Source: Nitrospirota bacterium
GTDB lineage: Bacteria; Nitrospirota; Thermodesulfovibrionia; Thermodesulfovibrionales; JdFR-88
Reading direction: 5' to 3'
DNA length: 22,989 nt
NCBI GenBank assembly: GCA_021790695.1
Contig: JAJYGJ010000004.1
Coordinates: 1-22,989 of the forward strand
Below the pieces are notes generated by a model, which saw only the letters and a list, made by a program, of their open reading frames with translations, ran no database searches and was not told the origin of the DNA. Below are positions 1 through 7,994 of the stretch, piece by piece; position 1 is the stretch's first letter; each line of letters opens with the position of its first letter. A program made the position numbers and the translations under genes.

Positions 1-1035
1 GTGGTCTGTCCGGGGGCCAGGGCGGACCAGTCCGCGGGCTGGCCCGCGGACTGGTCCGCTGTGGACTGGGGAGCAAGATACGATGAGGCCGCGGAGCGGA
101 TAGGGCTCATATCGGAGCGGATTCAGATGCGGCGGCCGGGCCATGGCCGGGGGCGGCCTGAAGCGCCGGCCTCCTTCACCGGGGAGGTGAAACTGGAGCA
201 TGAAATGAGCGAGGACCGCTACGTGCGGATGGTAAGGCGCGCCAAGGAATATATAGCGGCGGGCGACATATTCCAGGCAAACCTTTCCCTGCGTGTGCGG
301 GCGGGGATGGGCGGGACGGACCCGTGGGACGCATACCGCCTGCTCCGGGGCATAAACCCCTCGCCTTTCGCCGCTTTCATGGATTTCGGGGATTTCTTCA
401 TTGCGGGTTCCTCCCCGGAGAGGCTGGTCAAGCTCTCACGGGGCGGGGTGGTCGAAACAAGGCCGATAGCCGGCACCAGGCCGCGGGGCAGGGACGCGCG
501 GGAAGACATCGCCCTCAGGGCCGAGCTTCTGCTTAACGAAAAGGAGAAGGCGGAGCACACAATGCTTATCGACCTTGAAAGAAACGACATAGGCAAGGTG
601 GCCGGATACGGCAGCGTGGAAGTAAACGAATTCATGACGACGGAGGGTTATTCCCACGTCATGCACATCGTCTCCAACATCAGGGGGAGGCTTGCCGGGG
701 GCAAGGGGATGTTCGACTGTCTTCGGGCCCTCTTTCCGGGCGGGACGATAACGGGCGTGCCAAAGGTCCGGTGCATGGAGATCATAAACGAGCTTGAGCC
801 GTCAAGGAGGGGGCCCTACACGGGCTCCGCCGGGTATTTCGGATTTTCCGGGGCCATGGACATGAATATCGTGATAAGGACTTTTCTCATCAAGGACGGC
901 GCCGCGTACGTCCAGGCGGGGGCCGGCATCGTGGCCGATTCCGTACCGGCGAGGGAATACAGGGAGAGTCTCAAAAAAGCGGAGGCCCTCCTGCTCGCTC
1001 TCAAACAGGCCGGGGTCAGGAGGCCATCTCTATGA
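1..1035 (+). CDS. pabB: Anthranilate/aminodeoxychorismate synthase component I (chorismate-binding domain), 5'-partial
   Basis: Converts chorismate, with ammonia from a glutaminase partner, to aminodeoxychorismate (folate pathway) or anthranilate (tryptophan pathway). The visible 344 residues cover the catalytic chorismate-binding domain from about residue 70. In order it shows GDIFQANLS, the PIAGTRPRG loop, the LIDLERND block, the FPGGTITGVPKVRCMEII block and the terminal GAGIVADSVP block. Family members usually run about 450-500 residues, so the N-terminal domain lies upstream of the window. The GTG at position 1 is only the window edge, not a supported start. QANLS is PabB-like, whereas Ala in PIAGT is TrpE-like (E. 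coli PabB has Lys there), so the PabB call is tentative. Residues 8-20 are encoded by a perfect palindrome. The last 20 nt overlap the convergent asd gene. Confidence 0.85.
   Translation: MVCPGARADQSAGWPADWSAVDWGARYDEAAERIGLISERIQMRRPGHGRGRPEAPASFTGEVKLEHEMSEDRYVRMVRRAKEYIAAGDIFQANLSLRVRAGMGGTDPWDAYRLLRGINPSPFAAFMDFGDFFIAGSSPERLVKLSRGGVVETRPIAGTRPRGRDAREDIALRAELLLNEKEKAEHTMLIDLERNDIGKVAGYGSVEVNEFMTTEGYSHVMHIVSNIRGRLAGGKGMFDCLRALFPGGTITGVPKVRCMEIINELEPSRRGPYTGSAGYFGFSGAMDMNIVIRTFLIKDGAAYVQAGAGIVADSVPAREYRESLKKAEALLLALKQAGVRRPSL
22..59. repeat. Perfect 17-bp inverted repeat with 4-nt loop inside the chorismate-enzyme ORF
   Basis: Arm 22-38 (GCGGACCAGTCCGCGGG) is exactly complementary to 43-59 around the loop CTGG, and G21/T60 could add a wobble pair. 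It lies in the variable linker before the catalytic domain and encodes a Trp/Ala/Asp-rich stretch. An mRNA hairpin this stable inside a coding region is unusual. It could be an inserted palindromic element or a local duplication and inversion. Confidence 0.9.
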
Positions 1036-2038
1036 GCTTTTCCGCTATCTGCACGGCGTTCAGGGCCGCGCCTTTCCTTAGATTGTCGGAGACGAGCCAG
1101 AGGTTGAGGCCGTTTTCAATCGATTCGTCCTCCCTTATCCTGCCCACGAACGTCTCGTTTTTCCCTGTCGCGTAGAGGGGCAGCGGATAGATGTTTTTTT
1201 CCGGCGCGTCGTAGACGATGACGCCCGGCGCAACCGAAAGCACCGCCCTGGCCTCGTCGGCCGAGAGCTTCTTTTCGGTCTCGATATTGACGCTCTCCGA
1301 ATGGCCCCTGAAGACCGGCACCCGCACGGTGGTTGCCGTGACCCGGATGCTCGAATCCCCCATGATCTTCCTCGTCTCATGGACCATCTTCATCTCTTCC
1401 TTCGTATAGCCGTTTTCAAGGAACTTGTCTATGTGGGGCAGCACGTTGAAGGCTATCTGGTACGGATAGACCTTCGAGGACGGGTCCTTGAAACTGAGGA
1501 TGTCCCTTGTCTGGTCCAAAAGCTCGTCCATGGCCTTTCTGCCAGTGCCGGAGACCGCCTGGTAGGTGCTGACGACGACCCTCTTTATCCTGGCCGCGTC
1601 GTGGATGGGTTTAAGCACCACGACCATCTGGATGGTCGAGCAGTTCGGGTTGGCTATTATCCCCGTTTGCCATTTGAGGTCCTGGGGGTTTACCTCGGGC
1701 ACCACGAGGGGCACCTTGGGGTCCATGCGCCACTGGCTGGAGTTGTCCACGACGACGCAGCCGCTTTGGGCCGCGACGGGCGCCCAGACGGCGGACCTCT
1801 CCGCGCCGGCCGAAAAAAGCGCTATGTCCAGGCCCTTGAACGAGTCCTCCCCGAGTTTCTCGACAAAGACGTCCTTGTCCAGGTAGGTGAGCCTGACCCC
1901 TTCGGAGCGCTCGGAGGCGAAAAGCCGGAGGGTCTTGATGGGGAACCTCCGCTCCTCAAGGACCGATATCATCTCGTTTCCCACGGCGCCGGTCGCGCCG
2001 ACCACCGCCATGTTGTATCTGTCTTTTTTCTTAAGCAT
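1016..2038 (-). CDS. asd: Aspartate-semialdehyde dehydrogenase
   Basis: NADPH-dependent reduction of aspartyl phosphate to aspartate semialdehyde, the branch point to lysine/diaminopimelate, threonine and methionine; cytoplasmic. The 340-residue product has normal family length. It carries the N-terminal nucleotide-binding GATGAVG motif (about residues 14-20), the catalytic Cys in NPNCSTIQ (C133), the YQAVSGTGRKAM loop and the substrate-binding His in RGHSESV (H246). The ATG at 2038 is preceded by AAGGAGC, but with a long spacing of about 13 nt. An internal Met at residue 10, directly before AVVGATG, is a less likely alternative start. It lies downstream of cimA on the same strand, but a 250-nt gap and its own candidate promoter suggest separate expression. 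Its 3' end overlaps the convergent chorismate-enzyme gene by 20 nt. Confidence 0.97.
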   Translation of the reverse strand: MLKKKDRYNMAVVGATGAVGNEMISVLEERRFPIKTLRLFASERSEGVRLTYLDKDVFVEKLGEDSFKGLDIALFSAGAERSAVWAPVAAQSGCVVVDNSSQWRMDPKVPLVVPEVNPQDLKWQTGIIANPNCSTIQMVVVLKPIHDAARIKRVVVSTYQAVSGTGRKAMDELLDQTRDILSFKDPSSKVYPYQIAFNVLPHIDKFLENGYTKEEMKMVHETRKIMGDSSIRVTATTVRVPVFRGHSESVNIETEKKLSADEARAVLSVAPGVIVYDAPEKNIYPLPLYATGKNETFVGRIREDESIENGLNLWLVSDNLRKGAALNAVQIAEKLIEMAS

Positions 2039-2091
2039 GCAAGTTCAAACGCTCCTTAAATGGAAATAGTTTCAAAGACAATCCAAACTTT

Positions 2092-2121
2092 ATATTAGCG
2101 TAACCGTATCAGCGCGGGCAA
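2092..2121 (-). promoter_or_regulatory. Candidate sigma70-type promoter for asd
   Basis: On the minus strand a -35-like TTGCCC (2116-2121) and a -10-like TAATAT (2092-2097) are separated by 18 nt. They lie about 54 nt upstream of the asd start, with AAGGAGC in between. The leader is too short for a lysine riboswitch, and none was seen. Confidence 0.4.
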
Positions 2122-2162
2122 GGGATTTGAGGGTAGGGCAGTGGTACAGCTCGGTTAATCCA

Positions 2163-2204
2163 CGGGCAGATATTTTTTATTCCGGGGGCGTTTGTATCTG
2201 CCCG
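2163..2204. repeat. 10-bp perfect inverted repeat in the cimA-asd gap
   Basis: CGGGCAGATA (2163-2172) is complementary to TATCTGCCCG (2195-2204), with a 22-nt loop containing an A/T run. In cimA transcripts (minus strand) it would be a 3'-UTR hairpin. There is no U-tract directly after the stem, so it is not a classical intrinsic terminator. It could be a Rho-independent-like pause, a processing site or a REP-type element. Confidence 0.6.
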
Positions 2205-2236
2205 CCCCTTTCATTCGGGTCGCCCCAGCATGATGT

Positions 2237-2278
2237 GTGCGGCCCGCATTGGCGCGGGCAGCGAACCGCCGGCCGCAC
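2237..2278. repeat. Compound hairpin just downstream of cimA
   Basis: GTGCGGCC (2237-2244) pairs with GGCCGCAC (2271-2278). Inside it GGCG (2251-2254) pairs with CGCC (2267-2270), leaving a 6-nt one-sided bulge. It starts only 10 nt past the cimA stop codon, so it is a plausible transcript-end stabiliser or terminator stem, although no U-run follows on either strand. Confidence 0.5.
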
Positions 2279-2288
2279 TCCGCCCCTT

Positions 2289-3857
2289 TTACCGCTCTTC
2301 CTTGAGGAGCTTGTACTCTATGCTGTCCACCAGGGCTTGGTAGGACGCCTCTATGATGTTTTCCGAGACCCCGACCGTGCCCCATTTCTCCCTTCCGTCG
2401 CCGGACTCTATGAGCACCCGCACGTTGGCCGCCGTGCCCTTGCCCGCCGTAAGCACCCGTACCTTGTAGTCCTTGAGTTTCACGGCCTTCAACTCGGGAT
2501 AGAATTTTTCCAGGGCCTTTCGGAGCGCGCCGTCGAGGGCGTTGACGGGGCCGTCCCCCGTGGCGGCCGTATGCTCGACGTTGCCGCCGATCCTGAGCAT
2601 GATGGTGGCCTCATTAATCGGCACTTCCCCTTCGCTTCGTTTCTCGATGATGACCCTGAAACCCACGAGGTCGAAGAATCTCCTGTGCAGGCCGAGGGCC
2701 TTTTTCATGAGAAGCTCGAAAGACGCCTCGGCCGCTTCGAACTGGTAGCCCTGGTTTTCCATCTCCTTCAGGTCGCGCGCTATGTCGGCCAGCAGCGGAG
2801 AGCGCTCGTTTATCTCCACGTTGAACTCCCTGGCCTTCTTGAGGATGCTGCTCCTGCCGGCCAGGTCGGAGACTAGGACGCGCCTGCGGTTGCCCACAAG
2901 CTCGGGCCCGATATGCTCATAGGTGCCGGGGTGCTTCATCACGGCGCTCACGTGCACCCCCGCCTTGTGCGCGAAGGCGCTGTCGCCGACGAAGGGCTGG
3001 TGCCTGAAATGCCCCATGTTGGCAAGCTCCGTGACGAACCGCGATATCCCCCTCAGCTTCCCCAACTCCTCATCGGTGACGCACTCCACCCCCATCTTGA
3101 GCTTCAGGTCCGGTATCAGGGAGCAGAGATTTGCGTTTCCGCAGCGCTCGCCGTAGCCGTTTATGGTGCCGTGGACCTGTACGGCCCCCAGCCCGACCGC
3201 TATGAGGGAGTTGGCCACGGCGCACTCGGAGTCATTATGGGCGTGGATGCCGAAAGGGGACCGGACGCGTTTTTTGACTTCTTTGATCGTCTGCGCCAGC
3301 GCATCGGGGAGTGTTCCGCCGTTGGTGTCGCAGAGGACAAGGCAGTCCGCCCCGCCCTCGTGCGCCGCCTGGAGACACTTGATCGCGTACTCCGGGTTGG
3401 CCTTGTAGCCGTCGAAGAAATGCTCCGCGTCGAAAAAGACGGTCTGCACGTGCGATTTGAGAAAGGTAACGGAGTCCCGTATCATGTCCAGGTTTTCTTC
3501 GAGCGGCACGCGGAAGGCCTCCGTCACGTGGAAGTCCCAGCTCTTGCCGAAGATCGTGACCGCCTCCGCCCCGGAGGCGACCAGGTGGCGGAGGTTCTGG
3601 TCGTCCGCGGCCCTGTGCCCGGGCCTGCGCGTGCTGCCGAAGGCGACGATCTTTGCCTTTTTGAGCGCCGCGCGCCTCACCTTCTGGAAATATTCCGAGT
3701 CCCGCGGGTTGCTGGCCGGCCAGCCGCCCTCGATGTAATCGACCCCCAGTTCGTCCAGTTTTTCAGTTATCCTCAGCTTGTCCTCGGCCGAAAAGGAGAT
3801 GTCCTCGGCCTGCGAGCCGTCCCTGAGGGTGGTGTCATAAATGAATACGCGCCGCAT
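2289..3857 (-). CDS. cimA: (R)-citramalate synthase
   Basis: Condenses pyruvate and acetyl-CoA to citramalate, the threonine-independent entry to isoleucine synthesis. The product has 522 residues from the chosen start. The HMGL-like TIM barrel begins at once with YDTTLRDGSQAE (catalytic R12/D13) and continues with EGGWPASNPRD, the FFDAEHFFDGYK block and the metal-binding HAHND motif (H205, H207). The C-terminal ~120 residues (from about 390) match the LeuA-type allosteric domain (GDGPVNALDGALRKAL). EGGWP and the DAEHFFDG block are typical of the CimA subfamily rather than LeuA. The reading frame stays open 42 codons further upstream, but that stretch has no family similarity and overlaps the divergent aminotransferase. 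The ATG at 3857 matches the normal N-terminus. No good ribosome-binding site is visible; a GGGGGG run sits about 20 nt away. Confidence 0.93.
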   Translation of the reverse strand: MRRVFIYDTTLRDGSQAEDISFSAEDKLRITEKLDELGVDYIEGGWPASNPRDSEYFQKVRRAALKKAKIVAFGSTRRPGHRAADDQNLRHLVASGAEAVTIFGKSWDFHVTEAFRVPLEENLDMIRDSVTFLKSHVQTVFFDAEHFFDGYKANPEYAIKCLQAAHEGGADCLVLCDTNGGTLPDALAQTIKEVKKRVRSPFGIHAHNDSECAVANSLIAVGLGAVQVHGTINGYGERCGNANLCSLIPDLKLKMGVECVTDEELGKLRGISRFVTELANMGHFRHQPFVGDSAFAHKAGVHVSAVMKHPGTYEHIGPELVGNRRRVLVSDLAGRSSILKKAREFNVEINERSPLLADIARDLKEMENQGYQFEAAEASFELLMKKALGLHRRFFDLVGFRVIIEKRSEGEVPINEATIMLRIGGNVEHTAATGDGPVNALDGALRKALEKFYPELKAVKLKDYKVRVLTAGKGTAANVRVLIESGDGREKWGTVGVSENIIEASYQALVDSIEYKLLKEER

Positions 3858-3975
3858 ATATGGGAATAATTTAACATATCCCCCCTTTTCTTGACCAAAA
3901 GGGCGCCGCTGTGTTATTTTTTGGGGCTCGGCTAAAAAATTTTTGAGAGAATTCCGGAGGTCTTTCTTTAAAGAA

Positions 3976-5124
3976 ATGCTCAAACGTTACCTGCTGGCCC
4001 CGGGACCGACGCCCGTGCCGCCGGAAGTCCTTTTGCGGATGGCCATGCCGGCCATACATCACAGGGCGCCGGACTTCATCCCGATATTCGAGTCGGCCAA
4101 AAACAGGCTCAAATGGCTCTGCCAGACCGGAAACGACGTCCTCATCCTGACCGCCAGCGGCACCGGGGCGATGACGGCCTGCGTGAACAATTTCCTCTCC
4201 CCGGGCGACCGCGTGCTGGTGGTCAACGGCGGGAAATTCGGCGAGAGATGGACTAAGATATGCGGCGCCTACGCTGTTTCGGTGGAGGAGGTAAAGGTCC
4301 CATGGGGGCGCGCGGTAAAGCCGGAAGACGTGGCCCGCGCGCTTGAAAGAGACCCGGAGATCAAGGCGGTCTTCATGCAGGCGGTCGAGACTTCCACCGG
4401 CGTTTACCACGACGTGGAGGCCGTCGGGGGCGTTATAAAGGGAAAAAAGGCGCTCTTCGCGGTGGACGCGATAAGCGCCCTTGCCGTCCACGATCTGAAG
4501 ACCGACGCCTGGGGCGTGGACCTGATGGTCGGGGGCTCTCAAAAAGGCTTGATGCTGCCTCCCGGGCTTGCCTTCCTCAGCGTTTCGGAGAAGGCATGGG
4601 AGATGGCGAAGGGATCGAAGTCGCCGCGCTTTTACTTCAATCTGAAAAAGGAAAGGGAGGCGCTTAAAAAGAACCAGACCAACTTCACCCCCGCGGTCAC
4701 GCTCATAGCGGGACTGGATGCGGCCCTGGAGATGATCGAACGGGAAGGGCTCCGGGAGGTCTTCGCCAGGCACGCCAGGCTCGCCGGCGCGATGAGGCGG
4801 GCAGTGGGCGCCATGGGGCTTGAGATCTTTCCGGCCGAGTCGCCAAGCAATTCGCTGACGGCGATAAAGGCCCCGGAGGGGACCGACGGGCAGGAGATCT
4901 ATAAAAGACTGAGGGAAATCTACGGGGTCACGGCGGCTGGGGGGCAGGACCAGCTCAGGGGCAAGGTGTTCCGCGTTGCCCACATGGGCTATGCCGGCGT
5001 CTTTGACGTTATCACGGCCGTCTCCGCAATCGAGATGACACTGAAGGGTTTAGGCCACCCGCTAAGGCCCGGAAGCGGGGTGGGCGCAGCGGAAGAGGCG
5101 TTCCTCGAACAGACGGCATCATGA
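3976..5124 (+). CDS. Class V PLP aminotransferase (serine-pyruvate/alanine-glyoxylate type), possible phosphoserine aminotransferase
   Basis: Soluble fold-type I aminotransferase of 382 residues. It begins with the family signature YLLAPGPTPVPPEV, then has ASGTGAM (PLP phosphate binding, about 60-66), ETSTGV (138-143), the FAVDAIS Asp (161-167) and the Schiff-base Lys in GGSQKG (K190). The C-terminal substrate-binding Arg is probably in KVFRVAHMGY. These features place it in the AGT/SPT group (also annotated as soluble hydrogenase 42-kDa subunit), not classical SerC. Its stop overlaps the serA start by 4 nt (ATGA). Together with SerA this suggests it acts as the phosphohydroxypyruvate transaminase of serine synthesis, which is an inference from context. 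An in-frame TTG at 3943 is an alternative start, but homologues begin at the ATG. CGGAGG at 3954-3959 is a somewhat distant ribosome-binding site. Confidence 0.9.
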   Translation: MLKRYLLAPGPTPVPPEVLLRMAMPAIHHRAPDFIPIFESAKNRLKWLCQTGNDVLILTASGTGAMTACVNNFLSPGDRVLVVNGGKFGERWTKICGAYAVSVEEVKVPWGRAVKPEDVARALERDPEIKAVFMQAVETSTGVYHDVEAVGGVIKGKKALFAVDAISALAVHDLKTDAWGVDLMVGGSQKGLMLPPGLAFLSVSEKAWEMAKGSKSPRFYFNLKKEREALKKNQTNFTPAVTLIAGLDAALEMIEREGLREVFARHARLAGAMRRAVGAMGLEIFPAESPSNSLTAIKAPEGTDGQEIYKRLREIYGVTAAGGQDQLRGKVFRVAHMGYAGVFDVITAVSAIEMTLKGLGHPLRPGSGVGAAEEAFLEQTAS

Positions 5125-6698
5125 TGAAAGTACTGGTAAGCGACAACATCTCCCCGAAGGGGATCGAAATACTGAAGGGCGCCGGCCTCGATGTGGACGT
5201 TCGGGTCGGCCTCGGCCCGGAGGAACTGAAGGGTGCGATCCCCGCCTACCACGGGCTGGTCATAAGGAGCGCAACCAGGGTGACGGCCGATATCATCGAT
5301 GCGGCGGTGAACCTGAAAGTGATAGGCAGGGCCGGCTCGGGCCTCGACAACGTGGACAGGGCGGCCGCGACAAAAAAGGGGATCGTCGTTATGAATACGC
5401 CGGGCGGCAACACCATAACGGCCGCCGAGCACACCATGGCCATGCTCTTTTCGCTCGCGAGGCCGATCCCCCAGGCCTCGGAGAGCATGAAACGGGGCGT
5501 CTGGGACAAAAAGAGGTTCATGGGCGTCGAGCTCTATGGAAAGACCCTTGGACTGGTGGGGATGGGCAATATAGGCGGCCAGGTGGCCAAAAAGGCCAGG
5601 GGACTCGAGATGAACGTCATAGCCTACGACCCTTTCCTGAACGAGGAGAAGGCAAAGAGCCTGGGCGTTGAACCTGTGGGCCTTGAAGAGCTGTGGAAAA
5701 GGGCGGACTTCATCACCGTTCACACGCCGCTCACACCCGAGACGAAAAACCTCATCAACGCGGGGACGCTCTCGCTCATGAAGGACGGGGTAAGGGTAAT
5801 AAACTGCGCCCGGGGCGGGATCGTGAACGAGGACGACCTGCTGGGCGCCCTCAACTCGGGCAAGGTGGCCGGCGCGGCCCTTGACGTCTTCGAGACGGAA
5901 CCGCCGCGGGATTATTCCCTCTGCCGGCATGAAAACGTGGTCTGCACGCCCCATCTGGGCGCGGCCACGAAGGAGGCCCAGGAAAACGTCGCGGTGGCCG
6001 TGGCCGAGCAGGTCGCCGATTATCTCGTCCGGGGCACCATAAGAAACGCCGTGAACTTCCCGTCCATACCGGTGGAGCAGGTCCCGCTGCTGGCCCCTTA
6101 CATAAACCTGGCCGAGAAGATGGGGGGTTTCGCGGCGCAGGTATTCGAATACGCCCCCAGGGAGCTTACGATCGAATACATGGGCGAGGCCTCCGGGTTC
6201 AACGCCGGCCCGGTCACGATGGCGGCCGTGAAGGGGTTTCTGGCCCCGGCGCTGGGAGATACCGTCAATTTCGTGAATGCGCCCCTCATAGCCAGGGAGC
6301 GCGGCATAGAGATCAGGGAGACCAGGACGCCGGAGTCCGGCGACTACCGGAGCATGCTCTGTCTGAGGATAAAGGGCGAAATGGAGGGCTATCTCTGCGG
6401 CACCCTTTTCAGCAGGAAGGACCCACGGATAATAGGCCTTGACGGCGCCCAGGTGGAGATAATCCCGGAGGGGACCATGCTCTTCATGATGAACAACGAC
6501 AGGCCGGGCCTCATAGGGGCCGTGGGCACATTTCTTGGCAGCCACGGCATAAACATCGCCCGCATGTTTTTTGGCAGGGAGTCGGAGGGCGGCACCGCCA
6601 TTTCGGTTGTAAGCGTGGACAGCCCGCTCACGGGTGAACTCCTCCGGGAACTGAGGGATATCCCCAACATCCTGTCCGTAAAACAGGTGGTCCTCTGA
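5121..6698 (+). CDS. serA: D-3-phosphoglycerate dehydrogenase
   Basis: Oxidises 3-phosphoglycerate to 3-phosphohydroxypyruvate, the first step of serine synthesis. The 525-residue long form has the NAD-binding GMGNIG motif (about 147-152). The catalytic triad is R231 (NCARGG), E260 (FETEPP) and H278 (TPHLGAAT). After the catalytic core comes the ~120-residue intervening ASB domain and then a C-terminal ACT domain (NDRPGLIGAVGTFLGSHGINIARM), the usual site of serine feedback inhibition. The start overlaps the aminotransferase stop; ATG codons at 5121 and 5124 are tandem and either may be used. It shares one nucleotide (TGATG) with purA downstream, so translational coupling is likely. Confidence 0.98.
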   Translation: MMKVLVSDNISPKGIEILKGAGLDVDVRVGLGPEELKGAIPAYHGLVIRSATRVTADIIDAAVNLKVIGRAGSGLDNVDRAAATKKGIVVMNTPGGNTITAAEHTMAMLFSLARPIPQASESMKRGVWDKKRFMGVELYGKTLGLVGMGNIGGQVAKKARGLEMNVIAYDPFLNEEKAKSLGVEPVGLEELWKRADFITVHTPLTPETKNLINAGTLSLMKDGVRVINCARGGIVNEDDLLGALNSGKVAGAALDVFETEPPRDYSLCRHENVVCTPHLGAATKEAQENVAVAVAEQVADYLVRGTIRNAVNFPSIPVEQVPLLAPYINLAEKMGGFAAQVFEYAPRELTIEYMGEASGFNAGPVTMAAVKGFLAPALGDTVNFVNAPLIARERGIEIRETRTPESGDYRSMLCLRIKGEMEGYLCGTLFSRKDPRIIGLDGAQVEIIPEGTMLFMMNNDRPGLIGAVGTFLGSHGINIARMFFGRESEGGTAISVVSVDSPLTGELLRELRDIPNILSVKQVVL

Positions 6699-7990
6699 TG
6701 CCGGCCCTGGTGGTGGCCGGGGCCCAGTGGGGCGACGAGGGCAAGGGCAAGCTCGTGGACTACCTGGCCATGCGGGCCCGCATCGTGGCGCGCTATCAGG
6801 GCGGCCATAACGCCGGCCATACGGTCGTTATAAACGATGAAAAGTTCATACTCCACCTGATCCCCTCCGGCATCCTTCACGAGGGGAAGCTCTGCGTCAT
6901 AGGAAACGGCGTGGTCATAGACCCGGCCTGCCTCATAGAGGAGATGGACGTGCTCATCGCCCGCGGCGTGCCGATAGGGGACAATCTGGTCATCTCGCAA
7001 AACGCCCACCTCATCATGCCCTACCACATGGCGCTTGAGGCGGCCGGCGAGTCGCTCATGGGCGCCAAAAAGATAGGCACCACCGGGCGCGGCATAGGCC
7101 CGGCTTATGTCGACAAGATGGCGCGCTGCGGCATAAGGATGGCGGACATCCTGAACCCCCCGCTTTTCAGGGAGAGGCTCAGGGTCAACGTCGAGAAGGC
7201 AAACCGCCTGCTCGCTTGCCTCTACGGGGCCCCGGGTTTCGATCCCGATGAAGTCTTCGACAGGTACCTGGGTTACGCAAAAAGGCTCGAAAGATACGCG
7301 GGAAACGCCGGAGAGGTGATAGACCGCGCGCTCCGCGAGGGGCAAAACGTGCTTATCGAGGGCGCCCAGGGCACGCTTCTGGACATAGACCACGGGACCT
7401 ATCCCTACGTGACATCGTCCAGCGCCTCGGCCGGCGGGGCATGCACCGGGCTTGGCATAGGGCCTGCGATGATAACAAAGGCCATGGGCGTGATAAAGGC
7501 ATATACGACCCGCGTGGGCGGCGGCCCGTTCCCCACGGAGCTGGACGACGAACTTGGCGAGCAACTGCGCCGCAGGGGCGGCGAGTACGGGGCCACGACT
7601 GGCAGGCCCAGAAGGTGCGGCTGGCTCGATATCGTCTCCCTGACCCATTCCGTGCGCGTGAACGGCTTTGGCGGCTTCGCGCTTACAAAACTCGACATAC
7701 TGGACGGACTGGACGTCATAAAGGTCTGCACGGCGTACATGCTTGACGGAAAGATCACGCGCGAATTCCCGGCCGATGCGGCCGCCCTTGAGCGCTGCCG
7801 GCCCGTTTACGAGGAGCTTGCCGGATGGAAGGAAAGCACGGCCGGCGTCAGGCGATGGGAAGATCTGCCCGAAAACGCGAGGATATACGTGGGGTGGATC
7901 GAGGAAAGACTGGGCATCGGCGCCGACATGATAGCCACGGGCCAGCGCAGGGACGAACTGATAGTCAAACGGGAGAATTTCCAGCCATGA
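6698..7990 (+). CDS. purA: Adenylosuccinate synthetase
   Basis: Catalyses GTP-dependent condensation of IMP and aspartate to adenylosuccinate, the first committed step to AMP. The 430-residue product has standard length. The N-terminal GDEGKGK P-loop-like motif (D13) and GGHNAGHT (H41) hold the two catalytic residues at the same positions as in the E. coli enzyme. GTTGRGIGPAY, EGAQGTLLDIDHGTYPYVTSS, TRVGGGPFPTE and TTGRPRRCGWLD follow in the expected order. The ATG overlaps the final A of the serA stop. Sharing a transcript with serine genes is plausible because the purine pathway depends on serine-derived one-carbon units and glycine, but the linkage could simply be positional. Confidence 0.98.
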   Translation: MPALVVAGAQWGDEGKGKLVDYLAMRARIVARYQGGHNAGHTVVINDEKFILHLIPSGILHEGKLCVIGNGVVIDPACLIEEMDVLIARGVPIGDNLVISQNAHLIMPYHMALEAAGESLMGAKKIGTTGRGIGPAYVDKMARCGIRMADILNPPLFRERLRVNVEKANRLLACLYGAPGFDPDEVFDRYLGYAKRLERYAGNAGEVIDRALREGQNVLIEGAQGTLLDIDHGTYPYVTSSSASAGGACTGLGIGPAMITKAMGVIKAYTTRVGGGPFPTELDDELGEQLRRRGGEYGATTGRPRRCGWLDIVSLTHSVRVNGFGGFALTKLDILDGLDVIKVCTAYMLDGKITREFPADAAALERCRPVYEELAGWKESTAGVRRWEDLPENARIYVGWIEERLGIGADMIATGQRRDELIVKRENFQP

Positions 7991-7994
7991 GTCC

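Noticed and set aside
2128..2165. Sequence resembling a tRNA D-arm (GGGCAGTGGTACAGC)
   Set aside because: No acceptor stem, anticodon arm or T-arm can be paired around it.
2127..2876. 249-codon plus-strand frame opposite cimA and the gap
   Set aside because: It is an antisense shadow of a well-supported cimA frame in GC-rich DNA, with His/Arg/Gly-rich composition. The same applies to the other long antisense frames here.
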